Of a stretch of 49,539 nucleotides of DNA, positions 42,118-49,539 are shown in pieces (position 1 is the stretch's first letter; each line of letters opens with the position of its first letter). The position numbers and the translations under genes are program-made. Under the pieces are notes generated by a model. The model ran no database searches and had not been told where the DNA came from. It saw only the letters and a list, made by a program, of their open reading frames with translations. The DNA is from Ruminococcus sp. GTDB lineage: Bacteria; Bacillota; Clostridia; Oscillospirales; Ruminococcaceae. The stretch spans positions 1 to 49,539 of the forward strand of contig JAJQGO010000021.1 of the NCBI GenBank assembly GCA_021200415.1, read 5' to 3'.

Positions 42118-44862
42118 ATGAGTTTTCTTAACAGAATTTTCGGTTCGTACAGCAACAAAGAGCTGGCTCGTATTGAACCTATTAAAAATAAAGTTCTTGA
42201 CCTTGATGAGGAGTATCAGAAGCTCTCGGACGCTGAGCTTAAAGCTAAAACTCAGCAGTTCAAGGACAGGCTCGAGGTCGGCGAAACCCTCGATATGATT
42301 CTTCCGGAGGCACTCGCTACCGTTCGTGAGGCTGCCGACAGAGTTCTCGAAAAAAAGCCCTATCCCGTTCAGATTGTCGGCGCAATCGTTCTTCATCAGG
42401 GACGTATCGCTGAAATGAAAACAGGTGAAGGTAAAACTCTCGTTGCCTGCGTTGCGGCATATCTTAACGCGCTTTCGGGAAAAGGCGTCCACATTGTAAC
42501 GGTAAACGATTACCTCGCAAAAACTCAGGCTGAGGAAATGGGAAAGGTTCTGAGATTCCTCGGTCTTACTGTAGGCTGTATTCTCCACGGTCTGAACAAT
42601 ACTCAGAGACGTGAGGCTTACAACTGCGACGTTACCTACGCAACAAACAATGAGCTTGGCTTCGATTACCTCCGTGACAACATGGTTATTCACAAGGAGG
42701 AGCGAGTTCAGCGTGAGCCTAATTTCGCTATCGTCGATGAGGTTGACTCAATCCTCATTGATGAGGCGCGTACACCTCTTATTATTTCGGGACGCGGCGA
42801 TAAGTCAACAGATCTGTATTCAATTGTCGATAAATTCGCTAAGACGCTCACTCCTACTACTGTTGTCGAGATTGACGACAAGGAGGATCAGGACGAAATC
42901 AACGAAACAGCCGATTACATTATTGATGAAAAGGCTAAGACAGCTACAATCACGCAGCGAGGCGTTAAAAAGGCTGAAATGGCTTTCAATGTTGAAAACC
43001 TTATGGACCCCGATAATATGACTCTCCTCCACCACATCAATCAGGCAATCAAGGCAAACGGCGTTATGAAGGCTGATATAGACTATGTTGTCAAGGACGG
43101 CGAGGTTATTATCGTTGATGAGTTCACGGGACGTCTTATGCTGGGACGCCGCTTCAATGACGGTCTGCATCAGGCTATTGAGGCTAAGGAGGGCGTTAAA
43201 ATTGCCCGTGAATCAAAAACTCTCGCAACCATTACCTTCCAGAATTTCTTCCGTCTTTACACAAAGCTCTCCGGTATGACAGGTACTGCTATGACCGAGG
43301 AGGACGAGTTCAAGGAAATCTATAAGCTCGATGTTATCTCAATCCCGACAAACAAGCCGGTAATCCGTATCGATCACAACGATCAGGTATACAGCACTGA
43401 AAAGGGCAAGTATTACGCTATTATTGATAAAATCGTTGAATGTCACGATAAGGGTCAGCCGATTCTGGTAGGTACTGTTTCCATCGAAAAATCTGAGCTT
43501 CTTTCGGCTATGCTCAAGAGAAAGGGCATTAAGCATGAGGTACTGAACGCTAAGCAGCACGCTAAGGAGGCGGAAATCGTCGCACAGGCAGGTAAATTCG
43601 GAGCTGTTACCATTGCTACGAATATGGCAGGACGTGGTACTGATATTATGCTGGGCGGTAATGCCGAATTCCTCGCTAAGGCTGAAATGAGAAAGCGTGA
43701 GATTCCGGAGGAAATTATTACCGAGGCTATCGGATATGCCGACACAACAAATCAGGAGGTTCTTGACGCAAGAGCCGTTTATCGTGAGCTTTATAACAAG
43801 TTCAATGAGGAGGTAAAGGAAAAAGCTGTTGCCGTCAAGGAGGCGGGCGGTCTTTATATCCTCGGTACGGAGCGTCACGAATCAAGACGTATTGATAATC
43901 AGCTCCGCGGACGTTCGGGACGTCAGGGCGACCCCGGCGAAAGCTGCTTCTTCCTCTCCGTTGAGGATGACCTTATGCGTATCTTCGCAGGCGAACGTCT
44001 TGAAAATATGATGAAAACCCTTAATGTTGAGGAAACTATGCCTATCGAAAGCAAGATGCTTACAAGGATTATTGAATCCTCGCAGAAAAAGGTCGAGGGC
44101 AGAAACTTCAGCATAAGAAAGAACGTCCTCAACTACGACGACGTTATGAATACACAGCGTGAAATTATCTACAAGCAGCGTTCACAGGTACTTAACGGTG
44201 AGGACCTCCACGAGAGCATTATAAAGATGATGGAGGAGCTTATTTCCTCTACTGTCAACACATATCTCGTTGACGATGACGTTAAGGACGAATGGAATAT
44301 TGTTGGTCTGAAGGAATATTTCCTCGGCTGGCTTATCGATCAGGACGACCTTACATTTGAGGACGATGAGCTTGAATCTGTTTCCAAACAGGAAATTATT
44401 GACGCGCTCACCGACAAGGCTAAGGAGATTTATCAGGCTAAGGAGGACGAGTACGGCTCGGAGGTTATCAGAGAGCTTGAACGTGTTATCCTCCTCAAGG
44501 TTGTCGATACAAAGTGGATGGCGCATATCGATGATATGGACGAGCTTAAAAGAGGTATCGGACTCCGTGCGTTCGGTCAGAAGAATCCTGTTATCGAATA
44601 CAGATATGAGGGATTTGAAATGTTCGACGCTATGGTTGAATCCATCAGAGAGGACACCATACGTATGCTGCTTACAGTTAAGCTCCAGAAGAACGCTATG
44701 CCACAGCGTGAACAGGTTCAGAAGCCCGACGCTCCCAATGCGGGCGCAGGCGACGGAAGCTTCGCTGAGGAGGCACACGCTAAGAAAATCGGCGATAACG
44801 ACCCTTGTCCCTGCGGAAGCGGCAAAAAATATAAGAAATGCTGCGGCATGAATAAAAACTAA
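42118..44862 (+). CDS. secA: Protein translocase subunit SecA
   Basis: ATPase motor driving proteins through SecYEG. The 914-aa protein has Walker A MKTGEGKT, the [13 protein letters not shown] motif, [19 protein letters not shown] (DEAD-type), the preprotein-binding domain, [26 protein letters not shown] (motif VI), the helical scaffold, and the C-terminal zinc motif [16 protein letters not shown] follows AAAGGCGG by 7 bases. Many codons end in C/T with strong bias, consistent with high expression. Confidence 0.98.
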   Translation: MSFLNRIFGSYSNKELARIEPIKNKVLDLDEEYQKLSDAELKAKTQQFKDRLEVGETLDMILPEALATVREAADRVLEKKPYPVQIVGAIVLHQGRIAEMKTGEGKTLVACVAAYLNALSGKGVHIVTVNDYLAKTQAEEMGKVLRFLGLTVGCILHGLNNTQRREAYNCDVTYATNNELGFDYLRDNMVIHKEERVQREPNFAIVDEVDSILIDEARTPLIISGRGDKSTDLYSIVDKFAKTLTPTTVVEIDDKEDQDEINETADYIIDEKAKTATITQRGVKKAEMAFNVENLMDPDNMTLLHHINQAIKANGVMKADIDYVVKDGEVIIVDEFTGRLMLGRRFNDGLHQAIEAKEGVKIARESKTLATITFQNFFRLYTKLSGMTGTAMTEEDEFKEIYKLDVISIPTNKPVIRIDHNDQVYSTEKGKYYAIIDKIVECHDKGQPILVGTVSIEKSELLSAMLKRKGIKHEVLNAKQHAKEAEIVAQAGKFGAVTIATNMAGRGTDIMLGGNAEFLAKAEMRKREIPEEIITEAIGYADTTNQEVLDARAVYRELYNKFNEEVKEKAVAVKEAGGLYILGTERHESRRIDNQLRGRSGRQGDPGESCFFLSVEDDLMRIFAGERLENMMKTLNVEETMPIESKMLTRIIESSQKKVEGRNFSIRKNVLNYDDVMNTQREIIYKQRSQVLNGEDLHESIIKMMEELISSTVNTYLVDDDVKDEWNIVGLKEYFLGWLIDQDDLTFEDDELESVSKQEIIDALTDKAKEIYQAKEDEYGSEVIRELERVILLKVVDTKWMAHIDDMDELKRGIGLRAFGQKNPVIEYRYEGFEMFDAMVESIREDTIRMLLTVKLQKNAMPQREQVQKPDAPNAGAGDGSFAEEAHAKKIGDNDPCPCGSGKKYKKCCGMNKN

Positions 44863-44874
44863 TTTGATAATTTC

Positions 44875-44905
44875 AGCCTGTCGGTTCGGCAGGCTGTTGC
44901 TTTAT
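44875..44905 (+). terminator. Weak terminator-like hairpin after secA
   Basis: AGCCTG (44875-44880) pairs with CAGGCT (44890-44895), then GTTGCTTTA. The T-run is poor, so read-through to the methyltransferase is likely. Confidence 0.4.
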
Positions 44906-44924
44906 GAATCAGAGGTAATCATTT

Positions 44925-45677
44925 ATGAGCGGTTACAGTGTCTTTGCCCGATATTACGATGAATTGACGGCAAACATCAACTACAGGGAGCGCGCTGAAT
45001 ATTTTCACGATATTATCCGGAAATTCAAAACCACAAGGGAAAATATCCTCCTTGATCTTGCCTGCGGAACAGGCAGTATATCCGAAGAAATGGCGCGTTT
45101 CGGATATGACGTAATAGGCGTTGACAATTCGGAGGAAATGCTCGGCATCGCCATTGAAAAAAAATTTGACAGCGGTCTGCCTATTCAGTATCTCTGTCAG
45201 GATATGCGCTGTCTGGATATGTTCGGCACGATTGATGTCACAATATGCGCCCTTGACAGCATAAATCATCTCGGCAGCCTTGACGATGTGCGCAGAACGT
45301 TCAGCAAAGTTTCACTTTTCGCTGAGCCTGACGGCTTGTTCATCTTCGATATGAATACGCTTTACAAGCACAGATGCATTCTCGCCAACAACACCTTCAC
45401 CTATGAAACCGATAAGGTTTACTGCGTCTGGGAGAATACTCTCGATGAGAAAACTGATGAGGTCAAAATGAATCTGGAATTTTTTGAGCTTCAGGATAAT
45501 TCCCTCTATGAGCGCAGCTCCGACTGCTTTTCGGAAAAGGCTTACAGCACCGAAAGCATAGAAAGGCTTCTGGAGGAAACGGGATTCGAGATTCTCGGTC
45601 GCTACGGGGACGATACGTTCTCTCCCCCACGCGAAACGTCGCAGCGTATTGTATATGCCGCAAGAAAAAGAATATAG
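44925..45677 (+). CDS. Class I SAM-dependent methyltransferase
   Basis: A 250-aa Rossmann methyltransferase: LLDLACGTGSISEEMARFG (SAM loop), IGVDNSEEML (acidic ribose-binding), QDMRCLDMFG, and CALDSINHLGSLDDVRRTF. The N-terminal FARYYDELTANINYRERAEY is typical of small-molecule methyltransferases found next to Clostridial housekeeping genes. Substrate unknown. It is followed 10 bases later by hslO. Confidence 0.88.
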   Translation: MSGYSVFARYYDELTANINYRERAEYFHDIIRKFKTTRENILLDLACGTGSISEEMARFGYDVIGVDNSEEMLGIAIEKKFDSGLPIQYLCQDMRCLDMFGTIDVTICALDSINHLGSLDDVRRTFSKVSLFAEPDGLFIFDMNTLYKHRCILANNTFTYETDKVYCVWENTLDEKTDEVKMNLEFFELQDNSLYERSSDCFSEKAYSTESIERLLEETGFEILGRYGDDTFSPPRETSQRIVYAARKRI

Positions 45678-45687
45678 GAGATTTATT

Positions 45688-46569
45688 ATGAAAAATTTAT
45701 ACAGAGTTATTTCAAATGACGGCTCGGCTTTTGCCGCTGTTCTCGACGGAAAGGATATTGTCTCGGAAATTGAGAGGATTCACAAATCGTCCGCCGTAAT
45801 TACAGCAGGTCTTGGACGTCTGACAATTGCCGCCTCACTTATGGGATATATGCTCAAGGGCGACGACGACAGCATAACGCTTCGTGTCGATGCGGATGGC
45901 CCTGCAGGGCAGCTTGTTGCTGTTGCAGACAGCCGCGGCAATGTCAAAAGCTGTGTGACGAATCCTGTTGTTGAGATTCCGCTGAACAGTCAGGGCAAGC
46001 TTGACGTTTCGGGAGCTGTCGGAAAAAACGGAACACTTTCCGTCATTAAGGATCTTGGTCTGAAGGAACCGTACGTTGGCGTAATTCCCCTTGTTTCGGG
46101 GGAAATTGCGGAGGACATCGCAAATTATTACGCCACAAGCGAACAGATTCCTACAGTTTGCAGTCTGGGAGTTCTCATAAATCCTGATCTTTCCGTGAAA
46201 TCCGCAGGAGGATTTCTGATTCAGCTTCTTCCCTTTGCCGATGAAAGCTGCATTGATATAATTGAGAAAAATATTGCGGGATTTCCGCCCATATCTCAGC
46301 TTTTTGCAGAGGGCAGAACGCCTGAGGAAATCGCGAACAGGCTTCTCGAGGGGCTTAATCCCGAGCCGCTTGATTCGGCACAGGTCAGCTACAAATGCGA
46401 TTGCAGCCGTCAGCGCACGGAACGTATTCTCATGAGTATCGGGGAAAAGGAGCTGTCAGAAATTGTGGACGAGGGAAAGGATATTACTGTTTCATGCCAT
46501 TTCTGCGGAAAGGAATATATTTTTACTCCGAAGGACGTTCTGCGGCTGAAGGAAAGCATTTCGGATTGA
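45688..46569 (+). CDS. hslO: Redox-regulated chaperone Hsp33
   Basis: Holdase activated by oxidation, which releases zinc from four cysteines. The 293-aa protein has the N-terminal domain (GLGRLTIAASLMGYMLKG, the PVVEIPLN region), and the C-terminal zinc switch CDCSRQR...CHFCGKEY (C-x-C and C-x2-C). ATG 45688 follows TAGGAG; an in-frame upstream start (45649) overlaps the methyltransferase gene. Confidence 0.96.
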   Translation: MKNLYRVISNDGSAFAAVLDGKDIVSEIERIHKSSAVITAGLGRLTIAASLMGYMLKGDDDSITLRVDADGPAGQLVAVADSRGNVKSCVTNPVVEIPLNSQGKLDVSGAVGKNGTLSVIKDLGLKEPYVGVIPLVSGEIAEDIANYYATSEQIPTVCSLGVLINPDLSVKSAGGFLIQLLPFADESCIDIIEKNIAGFPPISQLFAEGRTPEEIANRLLEGLNPEPLDSAQVSYKCDCSRQRTERILMSIGEKELSEIVDEGKDITVSCHFCGKEYIFTPKDVLRLKESISD

Positions 46570-46577
46570 TAACACAA

Positions 46578-46610
46578 AAGCTCCCGAATAATCGGGAGCT
46601 TATTTTCAGG
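46578..46610. terminator. Bidirectional terminator between hslO and mntP
   Basis: AAGCTCCCGA-TAA/T-TCGGGAGCTT (46578-46601), a perfect 10-bp stem, then ATTTTC; TTTTG on the other strand. It ends both convergent transcripts. Confidence 0.88.
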
Positions 46611-46617
46611 AGTTGGA

Positions 46618-47187
46618 TTAGAAAACGCCCAATCCCTCGAGGAGAAGCTTGACGCCTATAAGCACAAGCACGACTCCGCCTGCAATTTCAGCCTTTTTCT
46701 CATACTTGCTGCCGAATTTGTTTCCGATGATTACACCTGCAAAGGAAAGAATAGCTGTGATGATTCCGATAAGACAGACTGACAAGGCAACATTTGTTTC
46801 CTCCGTTGCGAAAACTATTCCGACTGCAAGAGCATCTATACTCGTGGCAATTGAGAGAATTATTAACTCCTTGAAGTCGAATTTGTACTCTGCTCCGCCT
46901 TCCTCTTCGCCATCCTCATGAACCGCCTCATATATCATTTTTCCGCCTATGAAGCCGAGAAGCACAAATGCAACCCAATGGCTGAAGGATGTGATGTAGG
47001 AGGCAAACTGACTTCCGAGGAAATAGCCGATGAGGGGCATGACCGCCTGAAAAACGCCAAAGGATAGAGCCGTTATAGCTCCGCCCTTGTAATCAATGCG
47101 CTTCATGCTCAAGCCCTTACAGACCGAAACAGAAAAAGCGTCCATAGCAAGGCTGATCGACAAAAGAATAATCTCCGTTAATTTCAT
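46618..47187 (-). CDS. mntP: Manganese efflux pump MntP
   Basis: Exports Mn2+ through six membrane helices. The 189-aa protein shows the two duplicated Asp motifs, LAMDAFSVSVCKGL and TSIDALAVGIVFATEE, plus a cytosolic acidic loop (HEDGEEEGG). AAAGGA lies before ATG. The leader carries a riboswitch of the Mn2+-sensing class, matching the role. Confidence 0.92.
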   Translation of the reverse strand: MKLTEIILLSISLAMDAFSVSVCKGLSMKRIDYKGGAITALSFGVFQAVMPLIGYFLGSQFASYITSFSHWVAFVLLGFIGGKMIYEAVHEDGEEEGGAEYKFDFKELIILSIATSIDALAVGIVFATEETNVALSVCLIGIITAILSFAGVIIGNKFGSKYEKKAEIAGGVVLVLIGVKLLLEGLGVF

Positions 47188-47204
47188 AGTGAATACGTCC
47201 TTTC

Positions 47205-47237
47205 AAAAAAAATCGGGCACATTTCCGTACCCGATCA
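47205..47237 (-). terminator. Terminator of the mntP riboswitch
   Basis: Minus strand ATCGGGTACGG-AAA-TGTGCCCGAT, then TTTTTTTTG, ending about 15 bases before the mntP start. Confidence 0.88.
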
Positions 47238-47362
47238 AAACTCAGGTACAGCCAATGAGCTATACATGAGTCTCGTTATTTAAGACAAGCCGGATTGCAA
47301 AAGCAACCAGTATGTCGACTTGCCGCACATTCAAACATATGCCAACTACTCCCTCACGAAGT
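47238..47362 (-). promoter_or_regulatory. yybP-ykoY Mn2+ riboswitch (probable)
   Basis: The minus-strand leader has GAGGGAGTAGTTGGC near its 5' end, AAGTCGACATACTGG in the middle, GCTTGTCTTAA and a 3' segment with GCTGTACC. This resembles the yybP-ykoY pattern GGGGAGUAGC ... GUCAACAUACU. With mntP downstream and a terminator, Mn2+ would stabilise the aptamer and permit expression. The middle part deviates, so the assignment is probable, not certain. Confidence 0.75.
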
Positions 47363-47368
47363 AGGTTT

Positions 47369-47397
47369 ATTATACCACATATTTTGTTTTTTGTCAA
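47369..47397 (-). promoter_or_regulatory. Promoter of mntP
   Basis: Minus strand TTGACA (47397-47392), 17-base spacer, TATAAT (47374-47369), a perfect consensus. Confidence 0.9.
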
Positions 47398-47446
47398 CTC
47401 ATGAATTCCTAATAATTGTATGCATAAGCTAACAAAAAAATGTCCA

Positions 47447-47947
47447 TTAAAGTTTGTATTCCATAACAAAATCGTCCATTACGAAGCCTCCGCCAATATC
47501 GGTTACAGGAGAATCAATAATCTTAAATCCGAATTTCTTATAAACAGCCACAGCATGGTCGTTGTGCTTATTCACAGTGAGGTACACCGTATCCTTCCCT
47601 GCGCACCTTGCCTCGCTGACAATGCGGTCAAACATAAGACGGGCAATTCCCCTGCCCCGCTTATCATCCCTGAGATAAAGCTTGCTAAGGAAAAAACGGC
47701 TGTCCGATTCCGGCTTTACAGCGAAATATCCAATCAGCTCATCATTGTCATATACGGCGAAATAGGCGTAATTCTGAGTTTTAACCTGAGAAATCATAGC
47801 GTTGTAGGATTGATATTTTTCCACCATGTAATCAATCTGAGCAAGGGTTATAATTCCCTGAAAGCATTCGTGCCAGATTTGATTTGCAAGCGCAGCAACA
47901 TTGGCAAGCTCATCTGAATTGCCGACTTTTTTTATATTAGTTGACAT
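47447..47947 (-). CDS. GNAT family N-acetyltransferase
   Basis: A 166-aa GNAT: N-terminal IWHECFQGIITLAQIDYMVEKYQS, the acetyl-CoA loop DDKRGRGIARLMFDRI, and C-terminal VNKHNDHAVAVYKKFGFK then GGGFVMDDFVMEYKL. The GGGFVMDDFVME ending is characteristic of a common Bacteroides/Clostridia subgroup of unknown substrate. GAGG is 6 bases before ATG. Monocistronic. Confidence 0.9.
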   Translation of the reverse strand: MSTNIKKVGNSDELANVAALANQIWHECFQGIITLAQIDYMVEKYQSYNAMISQVKTQNYAYFAVYDNDELIGYFAVKPESDSRFFLSKLYLRDDKRGRGIARLMFDRIVSEARCAGKDTVYLTVNKHNDHAVAVYKKFGFKIIDSPVTDIGGGFVMDDFVMEYKL

Positions 47948-48038
47948 AATATGCCTCGTTTCCCTCCCAATGGGAGATTTTATGATATATAGCCAACAAT
48001 ATTATAGCATATTTCTTGGTCAAAGTAAAGTGGGAGAG

Positions 48039-49148
48039 CTACAAAGCAAGCAGTTCCTCTTCGGTGAGTTTTACAAAATTGTCTCCATCACGTAAAATAT
48101 AACAATCATCATACATAGTTAAAACTTCCCACGTTGCATATTCGCCAAGGCTATGCTTCGAGCCATCTGTAATGTCATACCATTCTTCGTACATAAACAA
48201 TTTTCCGTTAAATAATCTGCCAATAAGGTCAACATCTAATCCTTCAATCGTATATGTTTTACCCTCATCGATAATTGTACTTGAATTTTCCGGATAATTG
48301 CTGTAAACGTAAGAATCACTGTCCATATAAGAAGCTGATGGCAAATCGCTTTCGGTCAAAGTTCCCGTTTCAGGGTCAAATTCGAAATTTAGCACAGTAA
48401 AGTAGTCGCGAGCGTCTAATTCATGCATTTCATCTAACGTTAATGATTCTTTCATAAAACTATATTCTATATAAATTTTTGAATCATAATATCCACGTAT
48501 TTTTGCTGAACTTGAACTTGAAGCAGCCTCGTATTGTTTATCGCCATCATAAATACTGCCATAATTTTTGTATTCCCCTGTTTCAAGATTTACACTGCAA
48601 AAATAATGCGTTCCACCACCATTGCTCGTATATATAGCTCCATATTCATCCTCTGTTGGATTGCAGTCATGTCCACAAAAATAAAGCATAGTTCCGTAAA
48701 TAAAACAGCCTTGATCTTCACGCGGTGTACAGTCAGTAAAAGCAGTAATTTCCTCAATTTCTGACGAATCCATAGAAACGCGATTTAATCTTGTATCAAT
48801 GTAAAATTCCCTTCCGTCTTCTGTTTCATTTACACCTTCATTTTTTACAAAATAATAAAGATATCCGTTAAACATAATTGGAGTTTCTCCAACAAGATTT
48901 GCCACACATTCCGTATCCTTATGAGTGCAGTTAGGTTTTGCGCAAAGTACAGTGCTTTCAAGAGTCTCAAAATCAACATATTCATGAGTGTCATCAGGTG
49001 TAATATAACCGTCTTCGTAAATATTATACAATCTCTTAATGTATATATTTCCGTCAGAATTACTTATATTTACTTCATTTTCATTATTTCCACAAGATGT
49101 AAGAAGGAAAAATGCAGCAATAATTATTGAAATAATATTTTTCTTCAT
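48039..49148 (-). CDS. Lipoprotein, probable beta-propeller-like (369 aa)
   Basis: The N-terminus MKKNIISIIIAAFFLLTSCGNN is a lipoprotein signal peptide with lipobox LTSC (Cys19). The mature part is repetitive, with short strands of the type YLYYFVKN, MLYFCGHD and KIYIEYSF. It carries a Cys motif, LCAKPNCTHKDTEC, seen in many Clostridial lipoproteins of the DUF5050-like, propeller-forming kind. Function unknown. Weak ribosome site (AAGAAGGTTG). Low GC. Confidence 0.8.
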   Translation of the reverse strand: MKKNIISIIIAAFFLLTSCGNNENEVNISNSDGNIYIKRLYNIYEDGYITPDDTHEYVDFETLESTVLCAKPNCTHKDTECVANLVGETPIMFNGYLYYFVKNEGVNETEDGREFYIDTRLNRVSMDSSEIEEITAFTDCTPREDQGCFIYGTMLYFCGHDCNPTEDEYGAIYTSNGGGTHYFCSVNLETGEYKNYGSIYDGDKQYEAASSSSSAKIRGYYDSKIYIEYSFMKESLTLDEMHELDARDYFTVLNFEFDPETGTLTESDLPSASYMDSDSYVYSNYPENSSTIIDEGKTYTIEGLDVDLIGRLFNGKLFMYEEWYDITDGSKHSLGEYATWEVLTMYDDCYILRDGDNFVKLTEEELLAL

Positions 49149-49185
49149 GTATACAACCTTCTTTTGTAATAATTATTTGATAGTT

Positions 49186-49218
49186 CAAAGTCTCACCTGT
49201 AAAACAGATGAGACTTTG
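49186..49218 (-). terminator. Hairpin between the lipoprotein and the secreted protein
   Basis: CAAAGTCTCA (49186-49195) and TGAGACTTTG (49209-49218) form a 10-bp stem 8 bases after the right-edge gene. On the minus strand it is followed by AACTATCAAAT, so the T-run is poor. Confidence 0.6.
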
Positions 49219-49225
49219 AAAGCTG

Positions 49226-49539
49226 TTACTTAGAAACCGTCATTGTTGTGTTTCCGGAACTGCCAGAGGAAAGAATAACAACTTCATGATAGGATGAAGC
49301 TTTTGTAAATCCAGTTCCATATCCTCTTGCAGAAGCAAAATCACTATTATAATAGGTTACAAGTGTACTGCCTGAGGTAATTGTTCCACCTGTCGTACTT
49401 GTTATTTGGGCTGTTATTGATTTACACATTTGTGTGCAACTCGTTGATGCGTAAACAATTGTTGATGAAACAGAAAGACCCGCGGTAGAGTCAGGGGAAA
49501 ATGAACGATAACCGTCTGTAGCATTTGCGCTTACGGCAG
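49226..49539 (-). CDS. Secreted protein, 3' part only (cut by the right edge)
   Basis: The frame is open to the window end, giving 103 residues. It begins AVSANA-TDGYRSFSP, which looks like the end of a signal peptide with an AxA cleavage site. The mature part is Ser/Thr/Gly-rich (STIVYASTSCTQMCKSITAQI, GGTITSGSTLVTYYNS), with two Cys, ending NTTMTVSK. No family recognised. Some of the pattern recalls small surface or two-Cys secreted proteins placed next to lipoproteins. Confidence 0.65.
   Translation of the reverse strand, partial: AVSANATDGYRSFSPDSTAGLSVSSTIVYASTSCTQMCKSITAQITSTTGGTITSGSTLVTYYNSDFASARGYGTGFTKASSYHEVVILSSGSSGNTTMTVSK

Noticed and set aside
44875..44905. Strong terminator after secA
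   Set aside because: The stem is only 6 bp and the T-run is broken, so it is listed as weak only.

Overview
The window comes from a low-to-mid GC Gram-positive anaerobe of the Clostridia. The closest overall feel is Ruminococcus/Oscillospiraceae; this is inferred from gene content and codon style, not from a database search. Supporting signs are a Bacillus/Clostridium-type yloC-remA-gmk-rpoZ-priA-def-fmt-rsmB-rlmN-prpC-prkC-rsgA-thiN-spoVM gene order, strong AGGAGG-type ribosome sites, many sigma-A promoters with 17-bp spacers, a DUF1292 protein, an NADP-type glutamate dehydrogenase, a siroheme/4Fe-4S reductase-like protein, and Gram-positive style T-box and lysine riboswitches. The spoVM start at the left edge suggests a spore-forming lineage.

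Layout. (1) 1-13.5 kb, minus strand: one long, tightly packed housekeeping unit from yicC (13437) down to thiN and the beginning of spoVM at the window edge. It covers RNA decay, nucleotide supply, the RNA polymerase omega subunit, replication restart, translation initiation and nascent-chain processing (fmt, def), rRNA modification (rsmB, rlmN), a PASTA kinase/phosphatase pair, and ribosome assembly (rsgA). coaBC and rpe, present in the Bacillus version, are absent. (2) 13.5-19.4 kb: a lone plus-strand sulfite/nitrite reductase-like gene, a polysaccharide deacetylase, and a glycolytic block pgk-(small membrane protein)-tpiA-gpmI. (3) 19.5-23.1 kb: the lysine/diaminopimelate operon asd-GNAT-dapA-dapB behind a lysine riboswitch and terminator. 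(4) 23.1-31.2 kb: queA, a DUF1292 gene, gdhA, folC, a Dabb protein and valS, the last behind a T-box leader.

(5) 31.2-39.6 kb is the accessory part and is more AT-rich. It holds an orphan 171-aa gene, a TetR regulator divergent from a DUF308 membrane protein with overlapping promoters and an operator-like inverted repeat, a frameshifted WGTG-type gene, an orphan membrane-anchored protein, and a translationally coupled pair. The pair is a histidine phosphatase and a 787-aa protein whose C-terminal half reads as a very divergent RtcB RNA ligase that keeps most metal ligands but has lost the nucleophilic histidine. Then come a small membrane protein, an XRE regulator gene destroyed by a roughly 171-bp MITE-like hairpin inserted at TTAA, and a repeat cluster with 95-bp spacing.

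(6) 39.5-46.6 kb, plus strand: PAS protein-tgt-gph, then secA (with a structured leader), a methyltransferase and hslO. (7) 46.6-49.5 kb, minus strand: mntP behind a probable yybP-ykoY Mn2+ riboswitch, a GNAT, a lipoprotein, and the 3' part of a secreted protein cut by the right edge. No rRNA, tRNA, CRISPR array or complete transposase gene was seen.
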